Assembly (NCBI RefSeq): GCF_004803405.1
Contig: NZ_SSXI01000330.1
Location: 1 to 32,561, forward strand
Length of the DNA stretch: 32,561 nt
Origin: Nocardioides sp.
GTDB lineage: Bacteria; Actinomycetota; Actinomycetes; Propionibacteriales; Nocardioidaceae
Reading direction: 5' to 3'
Positions 7,069 to 14,483 of this stretch are shown here, one piece after another. The translations under genes were made by a program, and so were the position numbers. A model generated the notes under the pieces. It had not been told where the DNA came from. It was given only the letters and a program-made list of their open reading frames with translations, and searched no databases. Numbering within the stretch: position 1 is the stretch's first letter; each line of letters starts with the position of its first letter.

Positions 7069-8804
7069 CGCGCCTGGTCGCCCTGCTGATCGCCCTGCTC
7101 GCGGCGACCACGCTCGCCGGCTGCATGGACCTGCCGGACGAGGGCCCCGTCGTCGAGTCGGGCGTGACGGAGGAGCGGGACGGACGACGCGCCAGCGGGA
7201 TCGACGCCCGTCCGCCGGCTGACGGTGCCTCCCGCACCCAGGTGGTCACCGGGTTCCTCGACGCGATGACCGCCTGGCCGATCCAGACGAGCGTGGCGAA
7301 GGAGTACCTCACCGAAGAGGCCGCGGAGCAGTGGAACCCCGAGCGGGAGACCATCGTCTACGGCGACTCGCTCCCGGCGCGGGAGGTCGGGGGCGAGGTG
7401 ACCGTTCAGCTCACGGACGCCGACGGGCTCGACAGCATCGGCAGCTGGCGGGGTCCGCTGCCCGAGAGTGAGCTCACGCTGCAGTTCCAGGTGACCGTCG
7501 AGGACGGCGAGTACCGGATCTTCCAACCGCCAGACGCGCTCGTGGTGCCGGCGTCGTGGTTCCAGCAGCGCTACCGCCAGGTCTCGCTCTACTACTTCGA
7601 TCCGGTGGCGCAGATCCTCGTCCCCGAGCCGGTCTTCGTGCCGGTGGGCGACCAGCTCGCCACCACGCTTGTCTCGGCACTGTTGGACGGGCCGCCGCCG
7701 CGAGCGAGCGGTGTCGTGCGCACCTTCATCCCGGCGGGCCTCAGCGTCGGGCTCTCCGTGCCTGTCGACGACGAGGGGGTCGCCGACATCACGCTCGTCG
7801 GCGACGCGCCGCTGGTCTCGCCCGAGGAGGCGGAGCTGATGCTCGCCCAGCTGGCGTGGACGCTCAAGCAGGACACCGCGATCACTGCGGTGCGGGTCAC
7901 CATCGGTGACGCCGACCTCCCGCTGCCGGGCGGCGCATCGACGTACTCCGTCGACTCGGCCCAGGACTTCGCCCCGTCGGGCGCCGGCGCCACCACCCTG
8001 CTCTTCGCGCTGAGCGGCGGTCGGCTGCTGTGGGGGAGCAACGACAGCCTCCTACCGGTCACCGGGCCCTTCGGCGGCCTCGGCCTCGGCATCGTGTCGG
8101 TCGCCGCCCGCCCGGACGGCGAGCTCGTCGCCGCCGTGGACCGCGACGGGACACGGGTCCGCGTGGCGCCCGTGCGCGACGTCCCCGAGGGGGCCCGGCC
8201 GCAGACCGTGCTGAGCGGCGGCACCCGCTTCGCACGGCCGACCTGGGACGACGCCGGTCGACTGTGGCTGCTCGACCGGCGCCGCGGGGGCGCGGTGGTG
8301 TGGCTGGTCGAGGACGGCGTCGCCCGTGAGGTCCGGGTCCGCGGCGTGACCGGCGAGCGGGCGCACCAGCTGATCGCGTCCCGCGACGGCACTCGCCTGG
8401 TCTCCGTCGTCCGCACGTCCGAGGGAGACGAGGTCCTCGGAGCGCGCGTGGTGATCGGCAGCAGTGGCCGGGTCGCGCGGGTGCGGGAGCCGTTCGTCAT
8501 CCGCCCGGCCGAGGACACGCGGATCGTCGACGTGGCATGGACCAGCCCGATCCGGGTCGCGTTGCTGACCCCGACGTCGCCGCGAACCCTCTACGAGGTC
8601 GACATCGTGGCGGCGGACGGAGCCGCGGTCGCCATCGACACGCTGTCCACCATCGTCGCGGGTCCCGTTCTCGGCATCGCCGGCACGCCCACACCCGAGG
8701 CGCCGACCTTCGCGGTGTTCGGCGACCACTACCTCGACGTGGTCACCCAGGAGCAGTACGACACCGGGCCGGCCCCGATCAGCCAGCTGGACTACGCGGG
8801 GTGA
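7065..8804 (+). CDS. lpqB: MtrAB-associated lipoprotein LpqB
   Basis: A 579-residue lipoprotein that in mycobacteria binds the MtrB sensor domain and tunes MtrA phosphorylation. It has an N-terminal lipoprotein signal peptide with lipobox LAGC (Cys20). A mixed region follows (TQVVTGFLDAMTAWP), then a GerMN domain (VFVPVGDQLATTLVSALLDGPP to VRVTIGDADLPLPGG), and a C-terminal beta-propeller-like half with repeated strands such as LLFALSGGRLLWGS and TWDDAGRLWLLDR. The start GTG 7065 overlaps the mtrB stop in GTGA (7065-7068), indicating translational coupling and matched production with the kinase. The family assignment rests on both the domain order and the operon position. Confidence 0.94.
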   Translation: MTRLVALLIALLAATTLAGCMDLPDEGPVVESGVTEERDGRRASGIDARPPADGASRTQVVTGFLDAMTAWPIQTSVAKEYLTEEAAEQWNPERETIVYGDSLPAREVGGEVTVQLTDADGLDSIGSWRGPLPESELTLQFQVTVEDGEYRIFQPPDALVVPASWFQQRYRQVSLYYFDPVAQILVPEPVFVPVGDQLATTLVSALLDGPPPRASGVVRTFIPAGLSVGLSVPVDDEGVADITLVGDAPLVSPEEAELMLAQLAWTLKQDTAITAVRVTIGDADLPLPGGASTYSVDSAQDFAPSGAGATTLLFALSGGRLLWGSNDSLLPVTGPFGGLGLGIVSVAARPDGELVAAVDRDGTRVRVAPVRDVPEGARPQTVLSGGTRFARPTWDDAGRLWLLDRRRGGAVVWLVEDGVAREVRVRGVTGERAHQLIASRDGTRLVSVVRTSEGDEVLGARVVIGSSGRVARVREPFVIRPAEDTRIVDVAWTSPIRVALLTPTSPRTLYEVDIVAADGAAVAIDTLSTIVAGPVLGIAGTPTPEAPTFAVFGDHYLDVVTQEQYDTGPAPISQLDYAG

Positions 8805-8879
8805 CCGGGGCCCCGTGGACTGTCCACAAGCCCGCGCCGGCTCGTTGCCGGTCGGCCCGCCCGCTGCTGGGCTGGCCCC

Positions 8880-9638
8880 GTGCGCCTGCTGCCCCTGCTC
8901 ACCGACGGCTTCACCGACCTGGTGCTGGGCTCCGCCTGCGTCGGGTGCCGGCGACCAGGCAGGCCCCTGTGCACCGGATGTCGGGCCGCCCTCCCCGAGG
9001 CCGCGGCGACCGCGTGGCCCACGCCGACGCCGCCGGGCCTCGTCCCGCCGTACGTCACGGGTGCCTACGACGGCCTCCTGCGCGCCATGGTGCTGGCGCA
9101 CAAGGAGCGGCAGGTCCTGGCGCTGACCCGTCCGCTCGGCGACCTGCTGGCGCACTCGGTCGGCGCGGCGCTACAGACGGCCGCCGGCCCGGACCACCCG
9201 GTCATCCTCGTCCCGGTCCCGTCCCGGGCCGCGGCGGTTCGCCGGCGCGGCCACGACCCGACCGCGGCGATGACCCGCGCGGCTGCCCGGGTCCTCCACC
9301 GGCAGGGGCGAGAGGCGAGGGTCGCGCGGCTGCTCAGGCTCCGCCCCGGCGTCGTTGACCAGGCCGGGCTGGACGCCAGCCGACGGGCCGCGAACCTGGC
9401 TGGCTCGATGGCCGCTCCCAGTGCCGTCGTACGACGGCTGGGGCGGCGGGTGCCCCACGCGCACGTCGTGGTGTGCGACGACGTGCTGACCACGGGGGCC
9501 ACGCTCCGGGAGGCACAGCGGGCGCTCGAAGCGGCCGGCCTCACGGTTGTGGCGGCTGCCACGGTGGCGGCGACTCGGCGGCGGCGGGCGCCACCCGGAT
9601 CGCCCCCAGCCCTTTCGTGGACCCCTGGAACGGACTAA
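8880..9638 (+). CDS. ComF-family phosphoribosyltransferase-like protein
   Basis: A 252-residue protein of the ComF/GntX family. The N-terminus carries a four-cysteine zinc ribbon (Cys20, Cys23, Cys31, Cys34 in CVGCRRPGRPLCTGC). The remainder is a type I phosphoribosyltransferase fold with the PRPP-binding loop VVVCDDVLTTGATL near residues 196-209. VPSRAAAVRRRGHDPTAAM is the characteristic RRGxxP/QA-type segment. In competent Firmicutes ComF acts in DNA uptake; the role in actinobacteria is not established. It follows lpqB by 75 bases, the same order as Rv3242c after lpqB in mycobacteria. The start is GTG 8880; no clear Shine-Dalgarno site precedes it. The C-terminus (RRRRAPPGSPPALSW) looks unstructured. 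Confidence 0.88.
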   Translation: MRLLPLLTDGFTDLVLGSACVGCRRPGRPLCTGCRAALPEAAATAWPTPTPPGLVPPYVTGAYDGLLRAMVLAHKERQVLALTRPLGDLLAHSVGAALQTAAGPDHPVILVPVPSRAAAVRRRGHDPTAAMTRAAARVLHRQGREARVARLLRLRPGVVDQAGLDASRRAANLAGSMAAPSAVVRRLGRRVPHAHVVVCDDVLTTGATLREAQRALEAAGLTVVAAATVAATRRRRAPPGSPPALSWTPGTD

Positions 9639-10065
9639 CGTCTCATCATGGAGTCCGCCCGGGTCCGTGGTTGCGCCGCACTGGCTGGGCAGGCGCCCGA
9701 CCGGATGCGGCAAGCCGATGCCAGTCGCAGGCGAAACGGTCCACGTAAGTCGACGTTCGCGTCGACGATCACGGTGCGGCTTAGTCGTAAGTCCTGCCTC
9801 GGACCTGACGTCAGACACGTCCGGCCCCGGGAGAAGGCCATCAGTGGCAGCAAGCTGCGAACGCCTCAGCAGGCGGGTGTGGGGACGAAGACCAGGTCGG
9901 CCGGGCGGACTCCTGCCTTCTTTGCCGCGAGCGCGTCTCCGGCGCAGAGTGGGCGAGCCGGCTCGCCGGCGGTGCCTTCGCGCCGATCGCTCGACTCACC
10001 GAGCACCCTCGAGGACGTCCCGGCTCGGGTCGGGAAGCACCATCAACCAACATGTGGAGGTAACG
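9639..10065 (+). promoter_or_regulatory. 427-base gene-free stretch: candidate long structured 5' leader of hpf
   Basis: No convincing gene lies here. Frames are open, but third-position composition is not coding-like and the translations are Arg/Ser-rich without any recognisable family. The stretch holds several perfect inverted repeats. GTCGACG-TTCG-CGTCGAC (9749-9766) is a 7-bp stem with a UUCG loop. CTGACGTCAG (9805-9814) lies inside a CGGAC/GTCCG stem (9800-9823). A 16-base palindrome, GGCGAGCCGGCTCGCC, is at 9952-9967. A TAACGT hexamer (9636-9641) overlaps the comF stop and could start a transcript near 9648, giving a leader of roughly 420 bases. Whether the structures regulate hpf, form a separate small RNA, or do nothing cannot be decided from sequence. 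Confidence 0.4.
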
Positions 10066-10698
10066 ATGGACGTTGTGGTCACCGGACGGCACTGCGAGAT
10101 CTCGGACCGGTTCCGAGCGCACGCCGCCGAGAAGCTGGCGAGGCTCGAGAAGCATGACCACCGCATCATGCGGGTGCACGTGGAGGTCGACTGCGAACCG
10201 AATCCCCGACAGCACGACCATTCCGTCCACGTGGAGCTCACGGCCTACTCGAAGGGCCCGGTGATCCGCGCCGAGTCCGCAGCCGACGACAAGATGGCGG
10301 CGCTCGACCTCGCCCTCGACAAGATGGCGGCCCAGATGCGGAAGGCGTCCGACAGGCGGCGCGTGCACCGCGGGCGTCGTACGCCGGTCTCCGTGGGACG
10401 CGCGCTGTCCGACGTCCCGGTCGACGGCGTCGACGAGGCGCTCGCCGCCGCCGACACGGTCGAGGAGCGGCAGGTCGGCCCGATCACGGTCACCGGAGAC
10501 GGTCCGCTGGTCGTCCGTGAGAAGACCCACCCCGCGAGCCCGATGACCTTGGACCAGGCGCTCTACGAGATGGAGCTGGTCGGCCACGACTTCTACCTGT
10601 TCGTCGACAAGGAGAGCGAGCGCCCGTCCGTCGTCTACCGCCGCAAGGGCTACGACTACGGCGTGATCTCGCTCGACCTCGGCGATCGGGGAGCCTGA
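10066..10698 (+). CDS. hpf: Ribosome hibernation-promoting factor, long form
   Basis: A 210-residue long HPF that binds the 30S decoding region and dimerises ribosomes into inactive 100S particles in stationary phase or stress. The N-terminal S30AE domain (residues 1 to about 100) opens MDVVVTGRHCEISDRFRAHA and contains a charged beta strand with HSVHVELTAY. A variable linker follows, then the C-terminal dimerisation domain of about 55 residues with MTLDQALYEMELVGHDFYLF and VVYRRKGYDYGVISL. The start is ATG 10066 with GGAGG at 10056-10060, five bases upstream. This is one of the few clear Shine-Dalgarno sites in this half of the window, and it argues for a transcript with a real leader. The long gene-free stretch upstream may hold its promoter and leader. 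Confidence 0.96.
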   Translation: MDVVVTGRHCEISDRFRAHAAEKLARLEKHDHRIMRVHVEVDCEPNPRQHDHSVHVELTAYSKGPVIRAESAADDKMAALDLALDKMAAQMRKASDRRRVHRGRRTPVSVGRALSDVPVDGVDEALAAADTVEERQVGPITVTGDGPLVVREKTHPASPMTLDQALYEMELVGHDFYLFVDKESERPSVVYRRKGYDYGVISLDLGDRGA

Positions 10699-10713
10699 CC
10701 GGGGCGACCAGAT

Positions 10714-10729
10714 CCCGGACCCTTCCGGG
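10714..10729 (+). terminator. Short hairpin after hpf
   Basis: CCCGGA (10714-10719) and TCCGGG (10724-10729) form a 6-bp stem with a 4-base loop, 15 bases past the hpf stop. There is no T tract, so this is a modest candidate terminator. Confidence 0.35.
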
Positions 10730-10760
10730 GCGGGGCGGGACCTGAGCCGGGTCTCCATGC

Positions 10761-10766
10761 CATGAT
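10761..10766 (+). promoter_or_regulatory. Probable -10 box for leaderless response-regulator gene
   Basis: CATGAT (10761-10766) is one base off TANNNT and lies 6 bases before GTG 10773. No Shine-Dalgarno site intervenes. The spacing matches the other leaderless starts in the window. Confidence 0.35.
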
Positions 10767-10772
10767 GCCGGT

Positions 10773-11441
10773 GTGGCGAGTGGGAACGAGCCAGTCCGAG
10801 TGCTTGTGGTCGACGACCAGGAGCTCTTCCGCCGCGGTCTGACGATGCTGCTGGGCATCGAGGAGGGGATCGAGGTCGTCGGCGAGGCCGGCGACGGCGT
10901 CGAGGGCGTCGAGCTCGCGGTGAGCACGGTGCCCGACGTCGTGCTCCTCGACGTGCGGATGCCCAAGAAGTCCGGGATCGAGGCCTGCGTCGCGATCAAG
11001 GAGGCGGTCCCGATGACGAAGATCATCATGCTGACCGTCTCCGACGAGGAGGCCGACCTCTACGAGGCCGTCAAGAGCGGTGCCTCGGGCTACCTGCTGA
11101 AGGACTCCTCGATCGAGGAGGTCGCCCAGGGCGTCCGGGTCGTGGCCGACGGCCAGTCCCTGATCAGCCCGTCGATGGCGGTCAAGCTCATCGACGAGTT
11201 CAAGACCATGTCGGCGCCCGACCGTTCGGCGGGCACCGCGCTCAAGCTCACCGACCGCGAGCTCGAGGTGCTGCGGCTGGTCGCGAAGGGCCTCAGCAAC
11301 CGTGACGTCGCCCAGGCCCTCGCGATCAGCGAGAACACGGTGAAGAACCACGTCCGCAACATGCTGGAGAAGCTGCAGCTGCACTCCCGGATGGAGGCGG
11401 TCATGTACGCCGTCCGGGCCAAGCTGGTCGACCTGGACTAG
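10773..11441 (+). CDS. NarL/FixJ (LuxR-type) response regulator
   Basis: A 222-residue transcription factor with an N-terminal receiver domain and a C-terminal LuxR-type helix-turn-helix. The receiver shows VVDDQELFRRGLTMLL, phospho-acceptor Asp60 in VLLDVRMPKKSG, the switch Thr in IIMLTVSD and Lys in GYLLKDSS. The DNA-binding domain has LTDRELEVLRLVAKGLSNRDVA and the recognition helix SENTVKNHVRNML. No histidine kinase gene is adjacent, so it is an orphan here and its partner must be elsewhere. The start GTG 10773 is preferred because it gives a short lead (MASGNEPVRV) and matches leaderless spacing. A second GTG two bases upstream is out of frame. The regulated genes cannot be inferred. Confidence 0.92.
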   Translation: MASGNEPVRVLVVDDQELFRRGLTMLLGIEEGIEVVGEAGDGVEGVELAVSTVPDVVLLDVRMPKKSGIEACVAIKEAVPMTKIIMLTVSDEEADLYEAVKSGASGYLLKDSSIEEVAQGVRVVADGQSLISPSMAVKLIDEFKTMSAPDRSAGTALKLTDRELEVLRLVAKGLSNRDVAQALAISENTVKNHVRNMLEKLQLHSRMEAVMYAVRAKLVDLD

Positions 11442-11540
11442 TTGAGCTTGCGCGAGCGCGTCTTCGGCGTAGGGCGGGCAGCAAGCTGTCGGAGGACGCC
11501 TCTCGCCGCGCTGCCGCGCTGAGATGTCGGCGCGCTCTCC

Positions 11541-11546
11541 TAGGGT
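11541..11546 (+). promoter_or_regulatory. -10 hexamer for leaderless YcaQ-like gene
   Basis: TAGGGT (11541-11546) followed by a 7-base spacer and GTG 11554. This matches the mtrA arrangement and argues for GTG 11554 over the in-frame ATG at 11524, which lies upstream of the hexamer. Confidence 0.5.
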
Positions 11547-11553
11547 GACGCCC

Positions 11554-12768
11554 GTGGGATCCACCCAGTCGCTGTCGCGCGCCCAGGCCCGCCGCATCGC
11601 GCTCGCCGCCCAGGGCTTCGCCGACGCTCCACACGCCGCGCCGACGATGCGCACCTTCGCCCGCACCCTCGCGCGCACCGGGGTGTTGCAGGTCGACAGC
11701 GTCAACGTGCTGCAGCGGGCGCACTTCATGCCCCTCTACTCCCGGATGGGACCCTACGACCCCGACCTGCTGCGCCGCGCCGCGTCCGGACCGACACGGC
11801 GGGTGGTGGAGTACTGGGCCCACGTCCAGGCCTTCATGCCCGTCGAGCTGTGGCCGGCGATGGAGTTCCGCAGGCGGCACTACCGCGAGCAGCGCGGCAA
11901 ATGGTGGAAGTCCGTCGACGAGGACCACTCGCAGGAGGTCCTCGAGGAGGTACGACGCCGCGGCCGGCCGGTCACCGCGCGCGACCTCGACGACGGGTCG
12001 CCCCGGGCCCGCGAGCACTGGGGCTGGAACTGGTCACAGGCCCGGGTGGCGCTCGACTACCTCTACATGTGCGGCGAGGTGGCCGTCGCGGGGCGCAACG
12101 GCCAGTTCGAGGTGCAGTACGACCTGCCTGAGCGGGTGCTGCCGGCCGAGGTGCTGGCGGTGCCCACGCTGTCGGCGGCCGACGCGCACGTCGAGCTGGT
12201 GCGCCGCGCGGCGCGGTCCCACGGGGTCGCGTCGGCCAACTGCCTGGCCGACTACTACCGGATCCGGGTCGGCGAGGCGAAGGTCGCCGCGGAGGCGCTG
12301 GTGGCCGCCGGCGAGCTGGAGCGGGTCAGCGTCGAGGGCTGGTCCCGTCCGGCGTACCTGCACCGCGACGCCCGGCTGCCGCGCCGGATCGCGGCCCGCG
12401 CCCTGCTCAGCCCGTTCGACCCCGTCGTGTGGGAGCGAGCGCGGGCCGAGGCGCTCTTCGACTTCTTCTACCGGATCGAGATCTACGTCCCCGCCCACGA
12501 GCGGGTGCACGGCTACTACGTCCTGCCGTTCCTGCTCGGCGACCGCATCGTCGCCCGGGTCGACCTGAAGGCCGACCGGGCCAGTGGCCGCCTCCTCGTG
12601 CCCGCCGCCTTCGCCGAGCCGCACGCCCCCGCGGAGACCGCCGCCGAGCTGGCGTCCGAGCTGGAGCGGCTGGCGGGGTGGCTGGGTCTGGATGTGATCG
12701 AGGTCGGCACGAAGGGCGACCTGGCTCCAGCGCTGGCGGCAGAGGTCGACGCGCCCATGGCCTCCTGA
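11554..12768 (+). CDS. YcaQ/AlkZ-like winged-helix DNA glycosylase family protein
   Basis: A 404-residue protein of the winged-helix family once called DUF1006. Its E. coli member YcaQ unhooks DNA interstrand crosslinks, and its Streptomyces member AlkZ repairs azinomycin crosslinks. Family features are visible: the N-terminal SLSRAQARRIALAAQGF, then LQVDSVNVLQRAHFMPLYSR. The Gln-x-Asp triad at residues 46-48 corresponds to the YcaQ-type catalytic motif rather than the Gln-x-Gln of AlkZ. Next come VVEYWAHVQAFMP and LLSPFDPVVWERAR. A promiscuous YcaQ-type glycosylase is therefore more likely than an AlkZ-type self-resistance enzyme, and no antibiotic biosynthesis genes are nearby. I chose GTG 11554 from the -10 spacing; ATG 11524 would add ten residues. 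Confidence 0.85.
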   Translation: MGSTQSLSRAQARRIALAAQGFADAPHAAPTMRTFARTLARTGVLQVDSVNVLQRAHFMPLYSRMGPYDPDLLRRAASGPTRRVVEYWAHVQAFMPVELWPAMEFRRRHYREQRGKWWKSVDEDHSQEVLEEVRRRGRPVTARDLDDGSPRAREHWGWNWSQARVALDYLYMCGEVAVAGRNGQFEVQYDLPERVLPAEVLAVPTLSAADAHVELVRRAARSHGVASANCLADYYRIRVGEAKVAAEALVAAGELERVSVEGWSRPAYLHRDARLPRRIAARALLSPFDPVVWERARAEALFDFFYRIEIYVPAHERVHGYYVLPFLLGDRIVARVDLKADRASGRLLVPAAFAEPHAPAETAAELASELERLAGWLGLDVIEVGTKGDLAPALAAEVDAPMAS

Positions 12769-12833
12769 GCCAGGGACGGCGATCGACCGGTCTCCCAACC
12801 GGAGGTGGTGCGTGGGCGTGCGGCGAGGGTCGA

Positions 12834-12839
12834 TAGTTT
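12834..12839 (+). promoter_or_regulatory. -10 hexamer for leaderless ndk
   Basis: TAGTTT (12834-12839) with a 6-base spacer to GTG 12846. No Shine-Dalgarno site lies between them. Confidence 0.5.
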
Positions 12840-12845
12840 GTCCCG

Positions 12846-13253
12846 GTGACCCAACGCACACTCGTCCTCATCAAGCCCGACGCGGTCCGGCGCGGCCTGG
12901 TCGGCAGCGTGCTGACGCGCTTCGAGGCCAAGGGGCTGAGCATCGTTGCCATGGAGCAGCGGCACATCGACGCCGCCCAGGCCGACGCCCACTACGCCGA
13001 GCACGTGGAGCGTGACTTCTACCCGCCGCTGCGTGACTTCGTGACGAGCGGGCCGATGGTCGCGCTGGTGCTCGAGGGCGACGAGGCGATCGAGGTGGTC
13101 CGCGGTCTCAACGGCGCCACGGACGGACGCAAGGCCGCGCCCGGCACCATCCGGGGCGACCTCTCGCTCTCCAACCGCGAGAACCTCGTGCACGGGTCGG
13201 ACTCCCCGGAGTCCGCGAAGCGCGAGATCGCGCTCTGGTTCCCCAACCTCTGA
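12846..13253 (+). CDS. ndk: Nucleoside diphosphate kinase
   Basis: A 135-residue cytoplasmic enzyme that transfers the gamma phosphate of ATP to NDPs and so balances nucleotide pools. The sequence is canonical: TLVLIKPDAVRRGLVG at the N-terminus, a GATDGRKAAPGTIRGD nucleotide loop, and the phospho-accepting His116 in NLVHGSDS. The end, EIALWFPNL, is typical. Start GTG 12846 is fixed by homology, because TQRTLVLIKPDAV needs no more upstream residues, and by the -10 box six bases before it. ndk upstream of mreB is a recurrent actinobacterial arrangement. Confidence 0.97.
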   Translation: MTQRTLVLIKPDAVRRGLVGSVLTRFEAKGLSIVAMEQRHIDAAQADAHYAEHVERDFYPPLRDFVTSGPMVALVLEGDEAIEVVRGLNGATDGRKAAPGTIRGDLSLSNRENLVHGSDSPESAKREIALWFPNL

Positions 13254-13277
13254 CGGCCCTTCCGCGAGACCTCCCTC

Positions 13278-13293
13278 GGCGTGCCTGCACGCC
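13278..13293 (+). terminator. Short hairpin after ndk
   Basis: GGCGTG (13278-13283) pairs with CACGCC (13288-13293) across a CCTG loop, 24 bases after the ndk stop. Without a T tract it is only a candidate terminator. Confidence 0.3.
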
Positions 13294-13311
13294 ATCGGGC
13301 CGCGGCTTCCT

Positions 13312-13317
13312 TACGCT
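13312..13317 (+). promoter_or_regulatory. Candidate -10 box for the mre operon
   Basis: TACGCT (13312-13317) fits TANNNT. A transcript starting near 13324 would have a leader of about 130 bases to mreB. It would include a GGAGG site (13325-13329) followed by a 14-codon GTG ORF (13335-13379). No -35 match is seen. Confidence 0.25.
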
Positions 13318-13451
13318 CGCAACCGGAGGCCGCCGTGTCCGTGCGCCCGGTGGTCGCCCCGGTGCACTCCCTGGAGTGACCCGGCTTCCCCGAATGCGCA
13401 CGAGCGGATCCGCCGACCTGGGTGGGTCCGGCGACGCTTTGCGAGGCATGC

Positions 13452-14483
13452 GTGAGGGCGAACTCGATCATCGGCCGGGACATGGCCGTCGACCTGGGCA
13501 CGGCCAACACCCTCGTCTACGTCCGCCGACGCGGCGTCATGCTGGACGAGCCCAGTGTGGTGGCGCTCAACGACTCCACCGGTGAGGTGATCGCGGTCGG
13601 GCACGAGGCGAAGCAGATGCTGGGCCGCACCCCCGACAACATCACCGCCCTCCGGCCGCTGCGCGACGGCGTGATCGCCGACTTCGAGGCCACCGAGCAG
13701 ATGCTGCGGCACTTCATCGCCCGCGTGCACCGACGCCGCTACTTCGCCAAGCCCCGCATGGTCATCTGCGTGCCGAGCTCGATCACGCCGGTGGAGCAGC
13801 GCGCCGTGAAGGAGGCCGGCTACCAGGCCGGCGCCCGCCGGGTCTACGTCGTCGAGGAGCCGATGGCGGCGGCGATCGGCGCCGGGCTGCCCGTGCACGA
13901 GGCGACCGGAAACATGATCGTCGACGTGGGGGGCGGCACGACGGAGGTGGCCGTGATCTCGCTCGGCGGCATCGTCACCTCCCTCTCGATCCGCACGGCC
14001 GGCGACGACATCGACGCCGCGATCATCGCGTGGATGAAGAAGGAGCACGGCGTGATGCTGGGCGAGCGCACGGCCGAGGACGTCAAGATCACGCTCGGCT
14101 CCGCCTTCCCGCGGCCCGGTGAGCCCGAAGGCGAGGTCCGTGGGCGGGACATGGTCACCGGACTCCCGCGCACCGTGAACGTCACGAGTGCCGACATCCG
14201 CCAGGCTCTCGAGGAGCCGCTGCACGCGATCGTCGACGCCGTGCGAGTGACCCTCGACCAGACGCCGCCCGAGCTCTCCGGCGACATCATGGACCGCGGC
14301 ATCGTGCTCACCGGCGGTGGTGCGCTGCTGCGCGGCCTCGACGAGCGGATCCGCCACGAGACGGGCATGCCGGTCCACGTGGCCGACGACCCGCTGGTCT
14401 CGGTGGCGATGGGCGCCGGTCGGTGCGTCGAGGAGTTCGAGGCCCTCCAACAGGTGCTGGTCACCAACCCTCGGCGGTTCTGA
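13452..14483 (+). CDS. mreB: Rod shape-determining actin homologue MreB
   Basis: A 343-residue bacterial actin that forms membrane-bound filaments and guides the elongation machinery. All actin-fold nucleotide motifs are present: phosphate-1 DLGTANTLVY, phosphate-2 IVDVGGGTTEVAV, and the adenosine motif GIVLTGGGALLRGLDE. VCVPSSITPVEQRAVKEA and VVEEPMAAAIGAGL are also typical. I chose GTG 13452 (MRANSIIGRDMAVDLG), with GAGG at 13443-13446 five bases upstream and agreement with family N-termini. Longer frames upstream are not coding-like. Its TGA overlaps the mreC ATG (TGATG), beginning a five-junction overlapping operon. Confidence 0.96.
   Translation: MRANSIIGRDMAVDLGTANTLVYVRRRGVMLDEPSVVALNDSTGEVIAVGHEAKQMLGRTPDNITALRPLRDGVIADFEATEQMLRHFIARVHRRRYFAKPRMVICVPSSITPVEQRAVKEAGYQAGARRVYVVEEPMAAAIGAGLPVHEATGNMIVDVGGGTTEVAVISLGGIVTSLSIRTAGDDIDAAIIAWMKKEHGVMLGERTAEDVKITLGSAFPRPGEPEGEVRGRDMVTGLPRTVNVTSADIRQALEEPLHAIVDAVRVTLDQTPPELSGDIMDRGIVLTGGGALLRGLDERIRHETGMPVHVADDPLVSVAMGAGRCVEEFEALQQVLVTNPRRF

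Noticed and set aside
9805..9814. A third operator for the sugar-locus LacI regulator
   Set aside because: CTGACGTCAG contains the TGACGTCA core of the operators at 25458 and 25493 but lacks the outer TGT/ACA bases. It lies in the hpf leader, so a chance match is more likely.
9648..10157. A 169-codon frame with a leaderless-looking start before hpf
   Set aside because: TAACGT lies 6 bases before its ATG, but the codon third positions are mixed, the product is Arg/Ser-rich without a family, and it overlaps hpf by 92 bases. I prefer a non-coding leader.
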